A stretch of 64,000 nt of DNA from a virus. This document shows positions 1 to 7,894 of the stretch, in pieces. The stretch covers positions 32,979 through 96,978 of IMG/VR virus record IMGVR_UViG_3300042305_000730; one strand, 5' to 3'. Under the pieces are notes generated by a model, which was not told the DNA's origin, ran no database searches, and saw only the letters and a list, made by a program, of their open reading frames with translations. Position 1 is the first letter of the stretch. Each line of letters begins with the position of its first letter. Made by a program: the position numbers and the translations under genes.

Positions 1-845
1 ACCACATCAAGCGTATTTCCGCTCTTTGTGAGACCATCGCCAGCAATGACTTGACCAGCACCTGAGAACTGAACAAAGGTTAACCCTGTTGTTCCAAGAG
101 TAATCGTGTCGTTTGTTGTAAGAACAAAACCGTTGTCTCCGTTTACTGTACCTTCAGCAACGAAGGTAAACATTCCTGTCGTAACTTTTGCTGATGTATT
201 GGCATCAGTTGCGCGAGAGGCGGCACCAGAAGCAACCGCTACATAAATACCGTTTTCAGATGCTGTGCTCTGGTCTTTGAGGAGAACACGATCACCAGCA
301 ACAAGTGTGACTCCGTCAATTACGTCGCCTGCTTCAAGAGCCGAAGCGATTGCCACTGGAGCAACGGAAGCGACTCTTACTGAATCTTTGACATCAAGAC
401 CTTGACGAGCGGCATCAACATAACCCTTGGTGGCAATGTGTGCGGCATCTGTTGGGTCGGCAACTTTTGCGTTACCAGAGGCATCTCGCTTGACAAGTTT
501 GCTTGCAGTTGCATCTGAGGTTGCATCTGTGAGCATCTGCCACATTGCGGCTGGTAATAGACCCGCACTATCAGTATCAGCAACAGCAAGAGTAAGGGTA
601 ACTGTGCCGTTTGATTCAGATACGGTAAGGGCTTCAGCAATACCTGCACCACCACCTGAAACAATGGTGTGTGGTAGCGAGCGCCAAGCACTGTTTGCAT
701 AAACCTTAATTGTGTCAGTCGTGGACTGGTAAATTAAGCGGCCTTCAAAGTTACCACTTGATGGGTCTGCGCCCACAACCTCAAAGGTAGCGTTAATCAG
801 TTGATTCTGATTAAGGTCAATATTAGTTAGAAACTTCTGAGCCAT
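1..845 (-). CDS. Tail fibre / appendage protein (partial)
   Basis: The frame is open from an ATG at 845 to the left edge, so at least 281 residues are present and the C-terminus is outside the window. The start has a Shine-Dalgarno AAGGAC 5 nt upstream. The N-terminus (MAQKFLTNIDLNQNQLINA) and the later LVAGDRVLLKDQS...ENGIYV stretch match the repeated phage tail-fibre pattern in which GDRVLLKDQ is followed by ENGIY. A heptad-free Ala/Thr/Ser/Gly-rich beta-type composition fits a trimeric fibre. It follows two other virion-surface genes. The receptor-binding tip cannot be judged. Confidence 0.8.
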   Translation of the reverse strand, partial: MAQKFLTNIDLNQNQLINATFEVVGADPSSGNFEGRLIYQSTTDTIKVYANSAWRSLPHTIVSGGGAGIAEALTVSESNGTVTLTLAVADTDSAGLLPAAMWQMLTDATSDATASKLVKRDASGNAKVADPTDAAHIATKGYVDAARQGLDVKDSVRVASVAPVAIASALEAGDVIDGVTLVAGDRVLLKDQSTASENGIYVAVASGAASRATDANTSAKVTTGMFTFVAEGTVNGDNGFVLTTNDTITLGTTGLTFVQFSGAGQVIAGDGLTKSGNTLDV

Positions 846-854
846 TAAGTGTCC

Positions 855-1313
855 TTACGTGAGGTAGGCGTATCCTGAGAACGCTGATGTAAAGTTTACT
901 ACAACTTGTGTGGTGCTTACATAGGTGACTTCTCCGATAACGACTGTTTTGGCGCTATCCACGATAGATACTGATGGGTATCCACCCAAAGCATGATTAA
1001 TTGTCCATGTTGTAGAGGTTGTTCCTTGAGTATGTATATGCCGAACGGAGGCTGGGTAAACAAGGTTTAATACTTGGTTAGGCGCAATCCCTGTAATGCT
1101 GGCACTTGCGTCAGTGGCAACAGTAACCGTCCCAATAGATAGAGCGTTTGGAGGGCCAGCAACGCCTGGATCGCTAACAATCAAATCTACAGTGGAAATT
1201 TCCCCAGTGACTAGAGACTCTACTGCCGCAGAATCTTGAAGAACTACTGTACTTTTTGGAGATGTAATGACAACACTGGTGTCATCATCCAGAGTTAAGA
1301 CATAATCAGGCAT
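855..1313 (-). CDS. Small tail-fibre-associated structural protein
   Basis: 152 residues. The C-terminal third (HIHTQGTTSTTWTINHALGG, then PSVSIVD, then a closing FSGYAYLT) is a domain often seen at the end of phage fibre and host-recognition proteins, with pattern W-x-I-x-H-x-L-G-x-x-P-S-V and terminal G-x-A-Y-L. The N-terminal half is a small beta-rich segment. The start overlaps the stop of the upstream gene by 8 nt. Probably an appendage or fibre-tip protein; no enzymatic motif is visible. Confidence 0.65.
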   Translation of the reverse strand: MPDYVLTLDDDTSVVITSPKSTVVLQDSAAVESLVTGEISTVDLIVSDPGVAGPPNALSIGTVTVATDASASITGIAPNQVLNLVYPASVRHIHTQGTTSTTWTINHALGGYPSVSIVDSAKTVVIGEVTYVSTTQVVVNFTSAFSGYAYLT

Positions 1314-2016
1314 ACGGGTTCGTGGAGATGGATGCGTCTACTGAAATGGTTCCAGCGGCTAGTCGTTCCCAGTCTCCTGCCGAATCTTGGACAAATAGAT
1401 CAAAGGTATGAACTCCCGCTGGAATACTGTTTTTATCAGAAATATGCATTTCTAGAGTTACTCCTGCTTTTGGAGCCAAGTAACCCCTTCTATTTGCCGT
1501 AAGTGCAACAATTGTATTTTCTGCTGGAATGGATGAATACCAACGTAGATCTAGTACCGTAGTGCCAGCAGTATCCTTTGCTTGCAAGTAGGCATTAGTG
1601 ACAGCCTGTAACGTGCCAGTGCTGTCTTTCCATGTAAAAGTTTTGCGGAAATCCTCATATTGTTTCATACGAAGTTCCATATATTGAGCCTCATCTCTAT
1701 CAGTAACGGTGTCGCCTGTATTGACAGTAATGACCCCTTTAGTTACTTGATAGTAAACATCGTCATAAACTGCTAAGACATCATACTCTAAGTTACCAAT
1801 TGGCAACTCTAGTGTTTCTGCAGCGGTTAGGTAAAGACGAACATCCCCTGATCCGTTAACCGTTGCCGTGATGTTTTTCTTAGACTGGGTAGTTGTTTGT
1901 ATCTGGGCTTTAACAGCACTAGGTACCATTTTCCTTCGCCTAGTTTTGCTCTTAATACAAATTATACGATCAAACGGCAAACCACGGGAGGCAGTGTAAT
2001 TAACGGTTCGGGCCAT
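1306..2016 (-). CDS. Tail appendage protein with two tandem beta-sandwich-like repeats
   Basis: 236 residues. The two halves look like repeats: residues ~12-105 end in EYDVLAVYDDVYYQVTKGVITV and residues ~120-228 end in HTFDLFVQDSAGDWERLAAG...ISV, each preceded by a basic/aromatic strand. I keep the ATG at 2016 because residues 12-40 align with the opening of the second repeat, although an internal ATG at 1926 has a purine-rich leader. No SD precedes 2016; a TAAACT box sits 6 nt upstream instead. Likely a structural appendage or baseplate-periphery protein. Confidence 0.6.
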   Translation of the reverse strand: MARTVNYTASRGLPFDRIICIKSKTRRRKMVPSAVKAQIQTTTQSKKNITATVNGSGDVRLYLTAAETLELPIGNLEYDVLAVYDDVYYQVTKGVITVNTGDTVTDRDEAQYMELRMKQYEDFRKTFTWKDSTGTLQAVTNAYLQAKDTAGTTVLDLRWYSSIPAENTIVALTANRRGYLAPKAGVTLEMHISDKNSIPAGVHTFDLFVQDSAGDWERLAAGTISVDASISTNPYA

Positions 2017-2022
2017 TGCAAC

Positions 2023-2028
2023 AGTTTA
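2023..2028 (-). promoter_or_regulatory. -10 box of a putative leaderless promoter
   Basis: TAAACT lies 6 nt upstream of the ATG at 2016, the same spacing as the TATACT boxes at 7272, 7939, 9584 and 9907. Transcription from it would start at or next to the start codon. Confidence 0.4.
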
Positions 2029-2036
2029 CTACAAGG

Positions 2037-2336
2037 CTACTGACCTTTTTTCTTCCTTGGAAAGTCATGCCCGACCTCTAGCATCTTCTTGCGAACAAAA
2101 CTTTCCATGTTTTTAACGGCACGGTGGTCTGAAGGGGTGCTTGCCATGTGCACAATTCCATCATCCTTGATACGCAGTTGAATGTGCCCGCTGTGTGTTT
2201 TATGGCCCATCACTGGAGTGCTTGCTTGGCTTATACGGGAAAGCACCTCACGAAAAGGCTTATGGGTAGTTAGGGAGCGAATACGATCTTCACTGAGTGC
2301 ATGTTGCTCCCAATTAAGGTTATTCTCACCAGCCAT
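2037..2336 (-). CDS. Small basic protein, HicA-like double-stranded-RNA-binding fold possible
   Basis: 99 residues. The N-terminus MAGENNLNWEQHALSED resembles the tag shared by the effector cassette. The middle (HSGHIQLRIKDDGIVHMAST, then PSDHRAVKNME) resembles small HicA-like proteins in which a GH...R strand is followed by TPSD-R-A-x-x-N. The C-terminus is Lys/Arg-rich. An AAGG lies just before the ATG. If HicA-like it might bind or cleave RNA, but no antitoxin partner is visible, and the assignment rests on a short motif. Confidence 0.5.
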   Translation of the reverse strand: MAGENNLNWEQHALSEDRIRSLTTHKPFREVLSRISQASTPVMGHKTHSGHIQLRIKDDGIVHMASTPSDHRAVKNMESFVRKKMLEVGHDFPRKKKGQ

Positions 2337-2348
2337 CCTTAAAGATTA

Positions 2349-2588
2349 CTACATGCGGTGTAACAGGGTACGTTTCATCCGTGCATAGGCTTGCTCATAC
2401 TCTTCTGTCTGCTCATCGGTGAATACACGAACTGCGTAGATACATGGGTCTCCACCCTGATCTAACTCCTCTTCTTCCTTATCGGAAGTGGGCAACCCAT
2501 CGTGGATGTAGCAGGTTGGGTAAAGGCACCATTTATGATCAATCCCAATTGCTAACCATTCATCAAAACCCATAAGTTGTTCTGACAC
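2349..2588 (-). CDS. Hypothetical acidic protein
   Basis: 79 residues starting at a GTG with GGGAG 7 nt upstream. It contains a short Cys pair (WCLYPTCYIHDG) and an acidic stretch (KEEEELDQGGDPC), then a helical C-terminus. I do not recognise it. It lies in a run of very small genes at the left end of the effector cassette. Confidence 0.5.
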   Translation of the reverse strand: MSEQLMGFDEWLAIGIDHKWCLYPTCYIHDGLPTSDKEEEELDQGGDPCIYAVRVFTDEQTEEYEQAYARMKRTLLHRM

Positions 2589-2597
2589 ATTTTCTCC

Positions 2598-2756
2598 CTA
2601 TTTTGAAACCGCTAATGTTACTTGATACTCCCCATATTCAGGTTGGTCAATAGCAGTTACCATCGCAGTCTTGAACCCTTGGGTGTGGGCTAGTGTAACA
2701 GCCTGTTCCTTTGCGTCAAGCATCTGGGGCGTAAAAATATGATAAGTGATTATCAT
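2598..2756 (-). CDS. Small hypothetical protein (52 aa)
   Basis: The frame from ATG 2756 to TAG 2598 encodes MIITYHIFTPQMLDAKEQAV and continues to LAVSK. It could form a beta-alpha-beta unit. No family is recognised. Support comes from position between same-strand genes and an amino-acid mix typical of a folded peptide. Confidence 0.45.
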   Translation of the reverse strand: MIITYHIFTPQMLDAKEQAVTLAHTQGFKTAMVTAIDQPEYGEYQVTLAVSK

Positions 2757-2771
2757 GCCATTGTCCTATCA

Positions 2772-2930
2772 TTAATAATCATATTTTGAAAACTTCTTTA
2801 TTTTCTTCTTTTCTTTGCGATCATTAGAGGATTTACGGTTTTCTTTATGAATGTGCAAATCTTTGTAATGTCCTTCTAAGTCATCTTCCTCTTGAAGAAA
2901 CTGCTTACTTAAGTTATTATTTTGATTCAT
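2772..2930 (-). CDS. Small charged protein (52 aa)
   Basis: ATG 2930 to TAA 2772, encoding an acidic N-terminal helix (SKQFLQEEDDLEGHYKDL) and a Lys-rich C-terminus (DRKEKKKIKKFSKYDY). It overlaps the next gene by 14 nt. The SKQFLQEE start loosely recalls the Q-F tag of neighbouring genes. Function unknown. Confidence 0.4.
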   Translation of the reverse strand: MNQNNNLSKQFLQEEDDLEGHYKDLHIHKENRKSSNDRKEKKKIKKFSKYDY

Positions 2931-3054
2931 ATTTATTAAGAAGCAAGACTGACAACCTTTGTTCTAGTCTTTTGTTTTCTTGTACAAGGATTTGCCTAAA
3001 GCGATCCTTACCGTACTGGCCTAATCCATGTTGTTTTTTCATAACTTTAAGCAT
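2917..3054 (-). CDS. Small basic protein (45 aa)
   Basis: ATG 3054 to TAA 2917, beginning MLKVMKKQHGLGQYGKDRFR and continuing as a helix rich in Arg, Gln and Leu. An internal ATG at residue 5 is an alternative start, preceded by TATGCT at 7 nt. Function unknown. Confidence 0.4.
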   Translation of the reverse strand: MLKVMKKQHGLGQYGKDRFRQILVQENKRLEQRLSVLLLNKYESK

Positions 3055-3062
3055 AGTATAAG

Positions 3063-4352
3063 TTAGAACAACCTGATAGACAGGCTGCCATCCTTTCCTC
3101 TTATGACACCTGGTCTACTGTTCTTATTTTCTTCTTTTATTTCTCTTTGCCTTACTGCAACATGATCCATGCGTTTTACGTTTACGCTCTTAGGTAATGG
3201 TGGTGCAGTTGGGGCAAGTTTTTCATAACCAGGAAGGGTGCTTTGCGTCTTTGGTGGCAGTGGTGCAGTGTAATGGGCGTGTACAGCCTGAGAATACTCT
3301 CCAACATCACCAAGACCTAATTGTTTTAAACCTTCACGGACATGGGGATGGTTCTCCACCATTTGACCTAAATACAGATGTCGGGCAGTAGTTGCGTACT
3401 TTGAGTTTTTTGCTGCTAACTTGCCAGTCTTTTCTTCTATATTTTGCCTTAAAGGCGCTAAGTGCTTGTCGGCAAGGGCATCCATATCTGGCAAAGACTC
3501 AATACCAGCCTTTCCATGCATAGCAACATGCAACCTAGTTGCTGCGTACAATGCTTGTTCGTGCCGATCTCTCCACCCTTTAAAGTTTACGCCGTAACCA
3601 CCACCAGTTTTCTTAAGATCTAAAACCCGTTCATCATTTTCAATAGGGTTTAGGTAGCGCTCGTTTACCTCGTCACCACTCTCAAAATCCGTTGTTGTTC
3701 CAAACCTATCCTTATACCCATCTGCAACACCCTCAAACACAGGAGAGGTTACTACCTTACCTTTAGTAGTTGATTTGGCAGTTTCTATTTCTCGGTACCC
3801 AAGCCTTTTACCATTATATTGTGTTGTTCTAGCGCCTTGAGCACTTAGGTGATCTTGGTCTTCTTTATGACCCCATTCGTGGGTAAATGTGTTTCCTAGG
3901 TCGTGATGTGATGCAGGGTCACCATGTACGTTATATGCGTTCATTACTATTTTGTTATCCCCAGCACTGTACTGTCCAGCCCGTTTAGTGGATCGCAGTC
4001 CTTCAACTCTAATTGGGTTTTTTTCCAACATAGTTTTTGAAATGTTAGTGGATGCTATTGCTTGAGGTATATCCTTCTTTACAACCCCATATACAGAATA
4101 TCTATGTAAGTTACCTATATCTGATGAGCCAATACTTGTTGCTTGTCTAATATCTTGTTCTCGTTGCTTAGATCCATACAGTGGATCATTACGAGACTGT
4201 GTTGCGGTATCTGGGTGGAAAAGTAAACCTTGTGGGTTTTTGGAGCGTGGCGTTCCACCAGACCCTCCATAAGAGTGCGTATCTTCGTAAGGGGTTGTTT
4301 TGTCATCACCTTCAAAGTAAGTATTATTAAACTGTTCTCCAAGGTTAGGCAT
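3063..4352 (-). CDS. Zinc metallopeptidase (HExxH, gluzincin-like) with N-terminal tag
   Basis: 429 residues. HEWGH at about 158-162 is a zinc-binding HExxH motif, and EGVAD at about 207-211 supplies a plausible third ligand in the E-x-x-A/S-D arrangement of gluzincins. The N-terminus MPNLGEQFNNTYFEGD carries the Q-F tag seen in neighbouring effector genes. The C-terminus (LPPKTQSTLPGYEKLAPTAP) is Pro-rich and probably disordered. There is no signal peptide, so it should act in the cytoplasm, presumably the host cytoplasm if it is delivered with the virion. A TATAAT box sits 6 nt before the ATG. The protease call is well supported; its target is unknown. Confidence 0.7.
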   Translation of the reverse strand: MPNLGEQFNNTYFEGDDKTTPYEDTHSYGGSGGTPRSKNPQGLLFHPDTATQSRNDPLYGSKQREQDIRQATSIGSSDIGNLHRYSVYGVVKKDIPQAIASTNISKTMLEKNPIRVEGLRSTKRAGQYSAGDNKIVMNAYNVHGDPASHHDLGNTFTHEWGHKEDQDHLSAQGARTTQYNGKRLGYREIETAKSTTKGKVVTSPVFEGVADGYKDRFGTTTDFESGDEVNERYLNPIENDERVLDLKKTGGGYGVNFKGWRDRHEQALYAATRLHVAMHGKAGIESLPDMDALADKHLAPLRQNIEEKTGKLAAKNSKYATTARHLYLGQMVENHPHVREGLKQLGLGDVGEYSQAVHAHYTAPLPPKTQSTLPGYEKLAPTAPPLPKSVNVKRMDHVAVRQREIKEENKNSRPGVIRGKDGSLSIRLF

Positions 4353-4358
4353 AGGTTA

Positions 4359-4364
4359 ATTATA
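4359..4364 (-). promoter_or_regulatory. -10 box (TATAAT) of a leaderless promoter
   Basis: TATAAT lies 6 nt upstream of the metallopeptidase ATG at 4352 and there is no Shine-Dalgarno sequence, so the mRNA probably begins at the start codon. Confidence 0.5.
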
Positions 4365-4369
4365 AACCA

Positions 4370-4543
4370 TTATCCACCGTTAGAGTAAAAACCCCTACCT
4401 ACAAGGTTTACTGCTGGAGAAAAGTAAACAGGGCGCAATCTTTCATTACAGTCAGGACACAAGATTGTTCTTTGCTCATCGTAGATACTACGGGTTTCTT
4501 CGTGCCGATGGTCGTTTGAACACTTGTAGGCGTATGTGGGCAT
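4370..4543 (-). CDS. FmdB-like zinc-ribbon protein (57 aa)
   Basis: ATG 4543 to TAA 4370. The sequence MPTYAYKCSNDHRHEETRSI followed by ILCPDCNERLRPVYFSPAV has the layout of FmdB/putative regulatory zinc ribbons, which start MPTYEY-x-C and end with CPxC and a short hydrophobic tail; here the first knuckle is C-x3-H. Such proteins are common and poorly characterised. Located between the metallopeptidase and an ADP-ribosyltransferase-like gene. Confidence 0.6.
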   Translation of the reverse strand: MPTYAYKCSNDHRHEETRSIYDEQRTILCPDCNERLRPVYFSPAVNLVGRGFYSNGG

Positions 4544-4545
4544 AG

Positions 4546-5121
4546 TTATAAGCCTAACTCTTCTTTTGCCTCAGCGTGATACCCGCCCCCATCTCGTTCT
4601 TCTGCCCCAGGGTCAGTATTGAACTGTTGAGTACTTATATACTGAACATGCCCTGATGTTACTAACTGGTGTGGAATTACATAAGAAGTAGAGCCTGGGT
4701 CTTCCCAACGATTTCTATACTTGTTAATACTGGTTTTGCTATTTTCCTTTACCCGCATGTTTTCTTGATAATCCTTGGGCGGTTTAGGTGCGTTGTCGCT
4801 GTATCCCTCTTCGTGTGGGTCTTCAAAAGTCATCATTGACGGGCGTTTATTAATTTGGTAAGTGTGCATATATGTTGTGAAATCAGGACCGTTATTATCT
4901 TCTTGTATTCCCTCTTCAGTCATTTGACTGTAATACTGTTTTTCATGGGCATGCTGCATCATTAATGATCGGTCTAAAGCGGCATTTATTGTCCCAGCGT
5001 GAAACCCACTCTTTTTATAACCTTTTCTGAAAGGCTCAGCATGACTGGCAAGCACATGTGGGGGTGTTGGGTTATTACTAGCGTGATACACCGTAATGTT
5101 AGTTGGATCTTTCCTAGACAT
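4546..5121 (-). CDS. ADP-ribosyltransferase-like effector
   Basis: 191 residues. VYHAS at 11-15 followed by FHAGTINAALDR at 40-51 matches the first catalytic strand and the following element of H-Y-[ED]-type ADP-ribosyltransferase folds, where a Y-H-G/A motif contacts NAD. The remaining part is Lys- and Asp-rich with HQLVTSGHVQYI near the C-terminus, which could be the ARTT-side strand. It overlaps the upstream ART-like gene by one base (TAATG). Substrate unknown; the assignment is by motif only. Confidence 0.5.
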   Translation of the reverse strand: MSRKDPTNITVYHASNNPTPPHVLASHAEPFRKGYKKSGFHAGTINAALDRSLMMQHAHEKQYYSQMTEEGIQEDNNGPDFTTYMHTYQINKRPSMMTFEDPHEEGYSDNAPKPPKDYQENMRVKENSKTSINKYRNRWEDPGSTSYVIPHQLVTSGHVQYISTQQFNTDPGAEERDGGGYHAEAKEELGL

Positions 5122-5642
5122 TATTTAAACCCCTTTAAGTTCTTTCTTGCTCTGTGTTTTCCTTTGCTACCAAGTCCAGGTGCAGGTGCGGCAACCTTTC
5201 TGCTCCCTTGATCAAAAAATACTTCACCCTCACCCTCATGACCTATTCCGATGATGTGTTCCCGAGGAACTAGGTAGATGTGGAGTTTGTTGTCTTGACC
5301 GTAGTGGTGGATGCCAAACTCTTCTTTATTTGGATTATTGCCCGTCCACTCAGGATATATAGAACCACTTCGTATTTTGGCACTTTTAGGAACACCACCT
5401 CTGTGGGTTACTTGAACCTGATCAGGAAGGTTAACTTCATTCTTTAGATGCTGTTGCAGGTTTTGGTAGGGTTCACCACTCCTGTCTTTTGCTTCGTGTA
5501 AGTACTCTTTAGGCCACTTAGTAGTGCCATGTGACCATTGCTCTATATCACTCTCATAATCAGTACCTTCAAAGTATGGGGCATGTCCCTTTTCCCAACT
5601 TTCAGAAAACTGATCCCAATTAATACCTTCGTGTGCAGCCAT
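5121..5642 (-). CDS. R-S-E class ADP-ribosyltransferase-like effector with N-terminal tag
   Basis: 173 residues. Three elements appear in the right order for an R-S-E ADP-ribosyltransferase: an Arg in VTHRGG (R81), a Ser-containing strand RSGSIYPEW (92-99), and an E-x-E in HEGEGEVFF (E138-G-E140). The N-terminus MAAHEGINWDQFSESWEKGH carries the cassette's shared tag and is followed by YFEGTDYE, which resembles TYFEGDD in the metallopeptidase. The C-terminus is basic (KGKHRARKNLKGFK). Start and stop overlap neighbours by one base, indicating tight co-translation. It probably modifies a host protein. Confidence 0.6.
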   Translation of the reverse strand: MAAHEGINWDQFSESWEKGHAPYFEGTDYESDIEQWSHGTTKWPKEYLHEAKDRSGEPYQNLQQHLKNEVNLPDQVQVTHRGGVPKSAKIRSGSIYPEWTGNNPNKEEFGIHHYGQDNKLHIYLVPREHIIGIGHEGEGEVFFDQGSRKVAAPAPGLGSKGKHRARKNLKGFK

Positions 5643-6304
5643 TACATGCCTGGGAGTCGTGGTTGATCGTAATATTCTTTAGGTGCTGGCTGCTTTGCAG
5701 GGCGGAGCATCTGTTTAAGGAACTGCTTGCCTGCCATAACTTCTTTTTGAGGAATATAACCTTCATAAGCACCAGCCATGTCCAATATTTGTTTTGGATT
5801 ACGCATAATCACGGGTGCTATATCTTCTGGTTCAGGTTCTTCAGTCCGTTCAGCATCTGTCAACATGTCAGGGTTAGACCCGTGTGGGACTGCTATACCT
5901 TTATTGACAGCAGTTTTAGACAGTGCGCTGCTAAATTTAGTTAAAGACGAGCCTGTTACCATCTGTGCATGTGGGTGGTCTTGTTGGGCTAGTGCCATGA
6001 CCGTCATCATGTGGGGGCGAACACGCTTGTCTGCTCGCATACTGTCAACCGTAAGGGTTTCAGGAGTTCCGTAAAACAACTCGGTTGGGTACTTATGTGA
6101 TTCAGATAGTCGGGTTGGGTAACCATCTTCACCAAAATTAGGGTATTCCTGTGCTTTTTGATAAGTAAACTTTGCTTCACCTACTGGATGTATAGGCTTT
6201 TCATTGTCAAGGCTTGAATAACTTCCTTCAGTACCAACAACACCATATATCCTGCGGCGCTTTGCATAACTGTCGTCAGGTACGTTTTTATAGTACTGAG
6301 CCAT
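5642..6304 (-). CDS. Hypothetical protein, effector cassette
   Basis: 220 residues, no family recognised. The N-terminus is MAQYYKNVPDDSYAKRRRIY. A central helical part contains RPHMMTVMALAQQDHPHAQM and the C-terminus is Pro/Lys-rich. There are no membrane segments or clear catalytic motifs. Both junctions are one-base TAATG overlaps, so it is translated with its ART-like neighbours. Confidence 0.5.
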   Translation of the reverse strand: MAQYYKNVPDDSYAKRRRIYGVVGTEGSYSSLDNEKPIHPVGEAKFTYQKAQEYPNFGEDGYPTRLSESHKYPTELFYGTPETLTVDSMRADKRVRPHMMTVMALAQQDHPHAQMVTGSSLTKFSSALSKTAVNKGIAVPHGSNPDMLTDAERTEEPEPEDIAPVIMRNPKQILDMAGAYEGYIPQKEVMAGKQFLKQMLRPAKQPAPKEYYDQPRLPGM

Positions 6305-6483
6305 TACTTATCCTTCTTCTTTGCTTTACGCTTCTCTAGAAGGTATTGTGGGTCACGCTTGGTAAACCCTGCGCTTTGATGGAGTTCGTCAATAGTAATA
6401 GGCTCACCGTCTATCCAGGTATGCCCTTTAGGGTTGGTGTTAGATTTCCAACGGAATTGGGGGCTTTCGTGCCTAGGGTCCAT
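6304..6483 (-). CDS. Small tagged protein (59 aa), effector cassette
   Basis: The frame is open further upstream, but the ATG at 6483 forms a TAATG junction with the preceding gene and gives MDPRHESPQFRWKSN, which fits the shared H-E-x-x-Q-F tag, so I choose it. The rest is short and ends in KRKAKKKDK. Function unknown. Confidence 0.55.
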   Translation of the reverse strand: MDPRHESPQFRWKSNTNPKGHTWIDGEPITIDELHQSAGFTKRDPQYLLEKRKAKKKDK

Positions 6484-6851
6484 TAATCTATTTTCCTTTC
6501 TGGGTGCTTCATTCCAGGTTTCCAACCCATACCCTCGGCATACCCAATTACTTTAAAGCCCTTTTTGCTGTCAAAACTTTGCATAACGTTACCATCAGGC
6601 TTAATAAGGTCGGGGAATGCATCGGCATCATCATGTTCCCAAGGTTCAATTTCTGACCAATCATGGGGAACGACCTTATGTAGATGCTCACCAAACTCAC
6701 TGGCATAAGTAATGTCTTCTGTAGCGTGTACATCGTCATCCCCGTCTGCTTGGGGTACTACAGACCCACCTACAGGTATCTTATTTGGTGAACCGTGATA
6801 CAAGTAAGGGCCAAATAGTTCTTCGTTGATGTGTGTATGCTTACGAGTCAT
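6483..6851 (-). CDS. Arr-like ADP-ribosyltransferase effector
   Basis: 122 residues. LYHGS at 17-21, HATEDITYASEFG at 42-54 and HKVVPHDW at 58-65 follow the order of the small Arr (rifampin ADP-ribosyltransferase) fold, with a Y-H-G strand, a T-x-x-x-x-Y-A element and a V-x-P strand. It is a paralogue of the gene at 9919-10224: both contain V-x-P-H-D-W, an acidic run and KG[FY]KVI. The tag at the N-terminus is MTRKHTHINEELF. SD GAGGAT lies 7 nt before the start. Rifampin resistance is unlikely to be its role; a host target seems more plausible. Confidence 0.6.
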   Translation of the reverse strand: MTRKHTHINEELFGPYLYHGSPNKIPVGGSVVPQADGDDDVHATEDITYASEFGEHLHKVVPHDWSEIEPWEHDDADAFPDLIKPDGNVMQSFDSKKGFKVIGYAEGMGWKPGMKHPERKID

Positions 6852-6854
6852 TAG

Positions 6855-7265
6855 TTAATCCTCATACTTAATAGCATGTCCTTGGTTTTTGTGAAAACTT
6901 TCCCAACGAGACACTGTATCTTCAGGCATTACCCCACCATCTGCATTAGATAGATTAGGAATACTTCCCGCCTTATCTAACATAAAGTCCATAGCAGCAC
7001 CATGTGCTTCCCTTCGTGAACCAAAGTCTCGTGTTTGTGTACCACGCCCTACTAAACTAATTTCTTTTCTAGCAGGATTGTGCCACTCCCAACCATACTT
7101 ACCAGTTTTTACTTGGGTTAAAGAATCTTGCACACGCTTGCCTTCTCCACGTTTATACATTTCTGTCATTGTGCTTTCAGACATGCCAGGAGCGCCATAC
7201 GTAGCAACCTGCTCGTAGATATGTGGTCGCCATTCATTAAATTGATACTCATTAAGTGGTTTCAT
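6855..7265 (-). CDS. Tagged hypothetical protein, first gene of a leaderless effector operon
   Basis: 136 residues. The N-terminus MKPLNEYQFNEWRPHI is the clearest match in this window to T4-type capsid-targeting peptides (M-K-x-Y-Q-E-F style), although that is inference. The body (MYKRGEGKRVQDSLTQVK, then KYGWEWHNPARKEISLVGRG) is not recognised. A TATACT box lies 6 nt upstream of the ATG and there is no SD. Confidence 0.55.
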   Translation of the reverse strand: MKPLNEYQFNEWRPHIYEQVATYGAPGMSESTMTEMYKRGEGKRVQDSLTQVKTGKYGWEWHNPARKEISLVGRGTQTRDFGSRREAHGAAMDFMLDKAGSIPNLSNADGGVMPEDTVSRWESFHKNQGHAIKYED

Positions 7266-7271
7266 GAATCA

Positions 7272-7277
7272 AGTATA
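7272..7277 (-). promoter_or_regulatory. TATACT -10 box, leaderless promoter
   Basis: On the minus strand the sequence reads TATACTTGATTCATG, nearly identical to TATACTTGATAAATG at 9584 and 9907. The ATG is 6 nt from the box. Confidence 0.6.
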
Positions 7278-7282
7278 GATGG

Positions 7283-7894
7283 TTATAAAGAAGTGTCTGG
7301 AGAAATAACTGTGTCAAATGGGTCAGACACATCTAACCCCTCTGGATACCAGATTTTAGTGTTTGTAATGTATTTAGGGCGTTCGTCTGTCAATTTAACA
7401 AAAGACTCGTCAAACACCAGCATACGGTTACCAGGCCAAGCGCCCACACGACCACAGTCTAAACGCACAAAGTTAAAGTGTTTATGCTGATCAGGGGTTG
7501 AGGAATACATATCGTCATAGGGCGCAGCAGTAAACATATACCTACCTGTTTCCCAGACCCCTTCTTTCATATACACCTTCACGGCTAGTTCAGACAATGC
7601 ACTGTATTCATGGGTAGTGAAATCTTGCCCGTAACAACTCCATACCTGTAGGTGGTCTAAAGGGTGGTGGTGTTTAGCAGGCGTATAGAAAGTTAAAGCG
7701 TGAAGGGGGACATGTTGGACTAAAGCGCCGTTTTCTAGGAGTAGGGATACTCCCCATGCCCTATTAGGGATTGCAGACAGCCCATAGACTAAGCAGGCTG
7801 TATATTCCCCAAACCCTTTTTCAAAGTTATACAGAAACTCATTCTGCACATAACAGTAAAATGGTTTAGGAATGTCTGTAATGTGCTTTGCCAT
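7283..7894 (-). CDS. Hypothetical protein
   Basis: 203 residues, no family recognised. It has a beta-rich N-terminus (PFYCYVQNEFLYNFEKGFGE) and several His/Tyr/Trp-rich stretches (TPAKHHHPLDHLQVWSCYGQ). It lacks the shared N-terminal tag. It is divergently transcribed from the gene at 7951, and a TATACT box lies 7 nt before its ATG with no SD. Confidence 0.55.
   Translation of the reverse strand: MAKHITDIPKPFYCYVQNEFLYNFEKGFGEYTACLVYGLSAIPNRAWGVSLLLENGALVQHVPLHALTFYTPAKHHHPLDHLQVWSCYGQDFTTHEYSALSELAVKVYMKEGVWETGRYMFTAAPYDDMYSSTPDQHKHFNFVRLDCGRVGAWPGNRMLVFDESFVKLTDERPKYITNTKIWYPEGLDVSDPFDTVISPDTSL

Noticed and set aside
377-702. Overlapping ORFs on both strands inside the left-edge gene
   Set aside because: They are shadows: the frame running from 845 to the left edge encodes a recognisable tail-fibre sequence with an SD.
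1852-1926. Alternative start at 1926 for the tail appendage protein, with an internal TATAAT and purine-rich leader
   Set aside because: Residues 12-40 of the longer form align with the second internal repeat, so the longer protein from 2016 is more likely.
6483-6851. Rifampin-resistance (arr) gene
   Set aside because: Only the fold-level motifs match; the setting is a phage effector cassette with a paralogue, so a resistance role is not supported.
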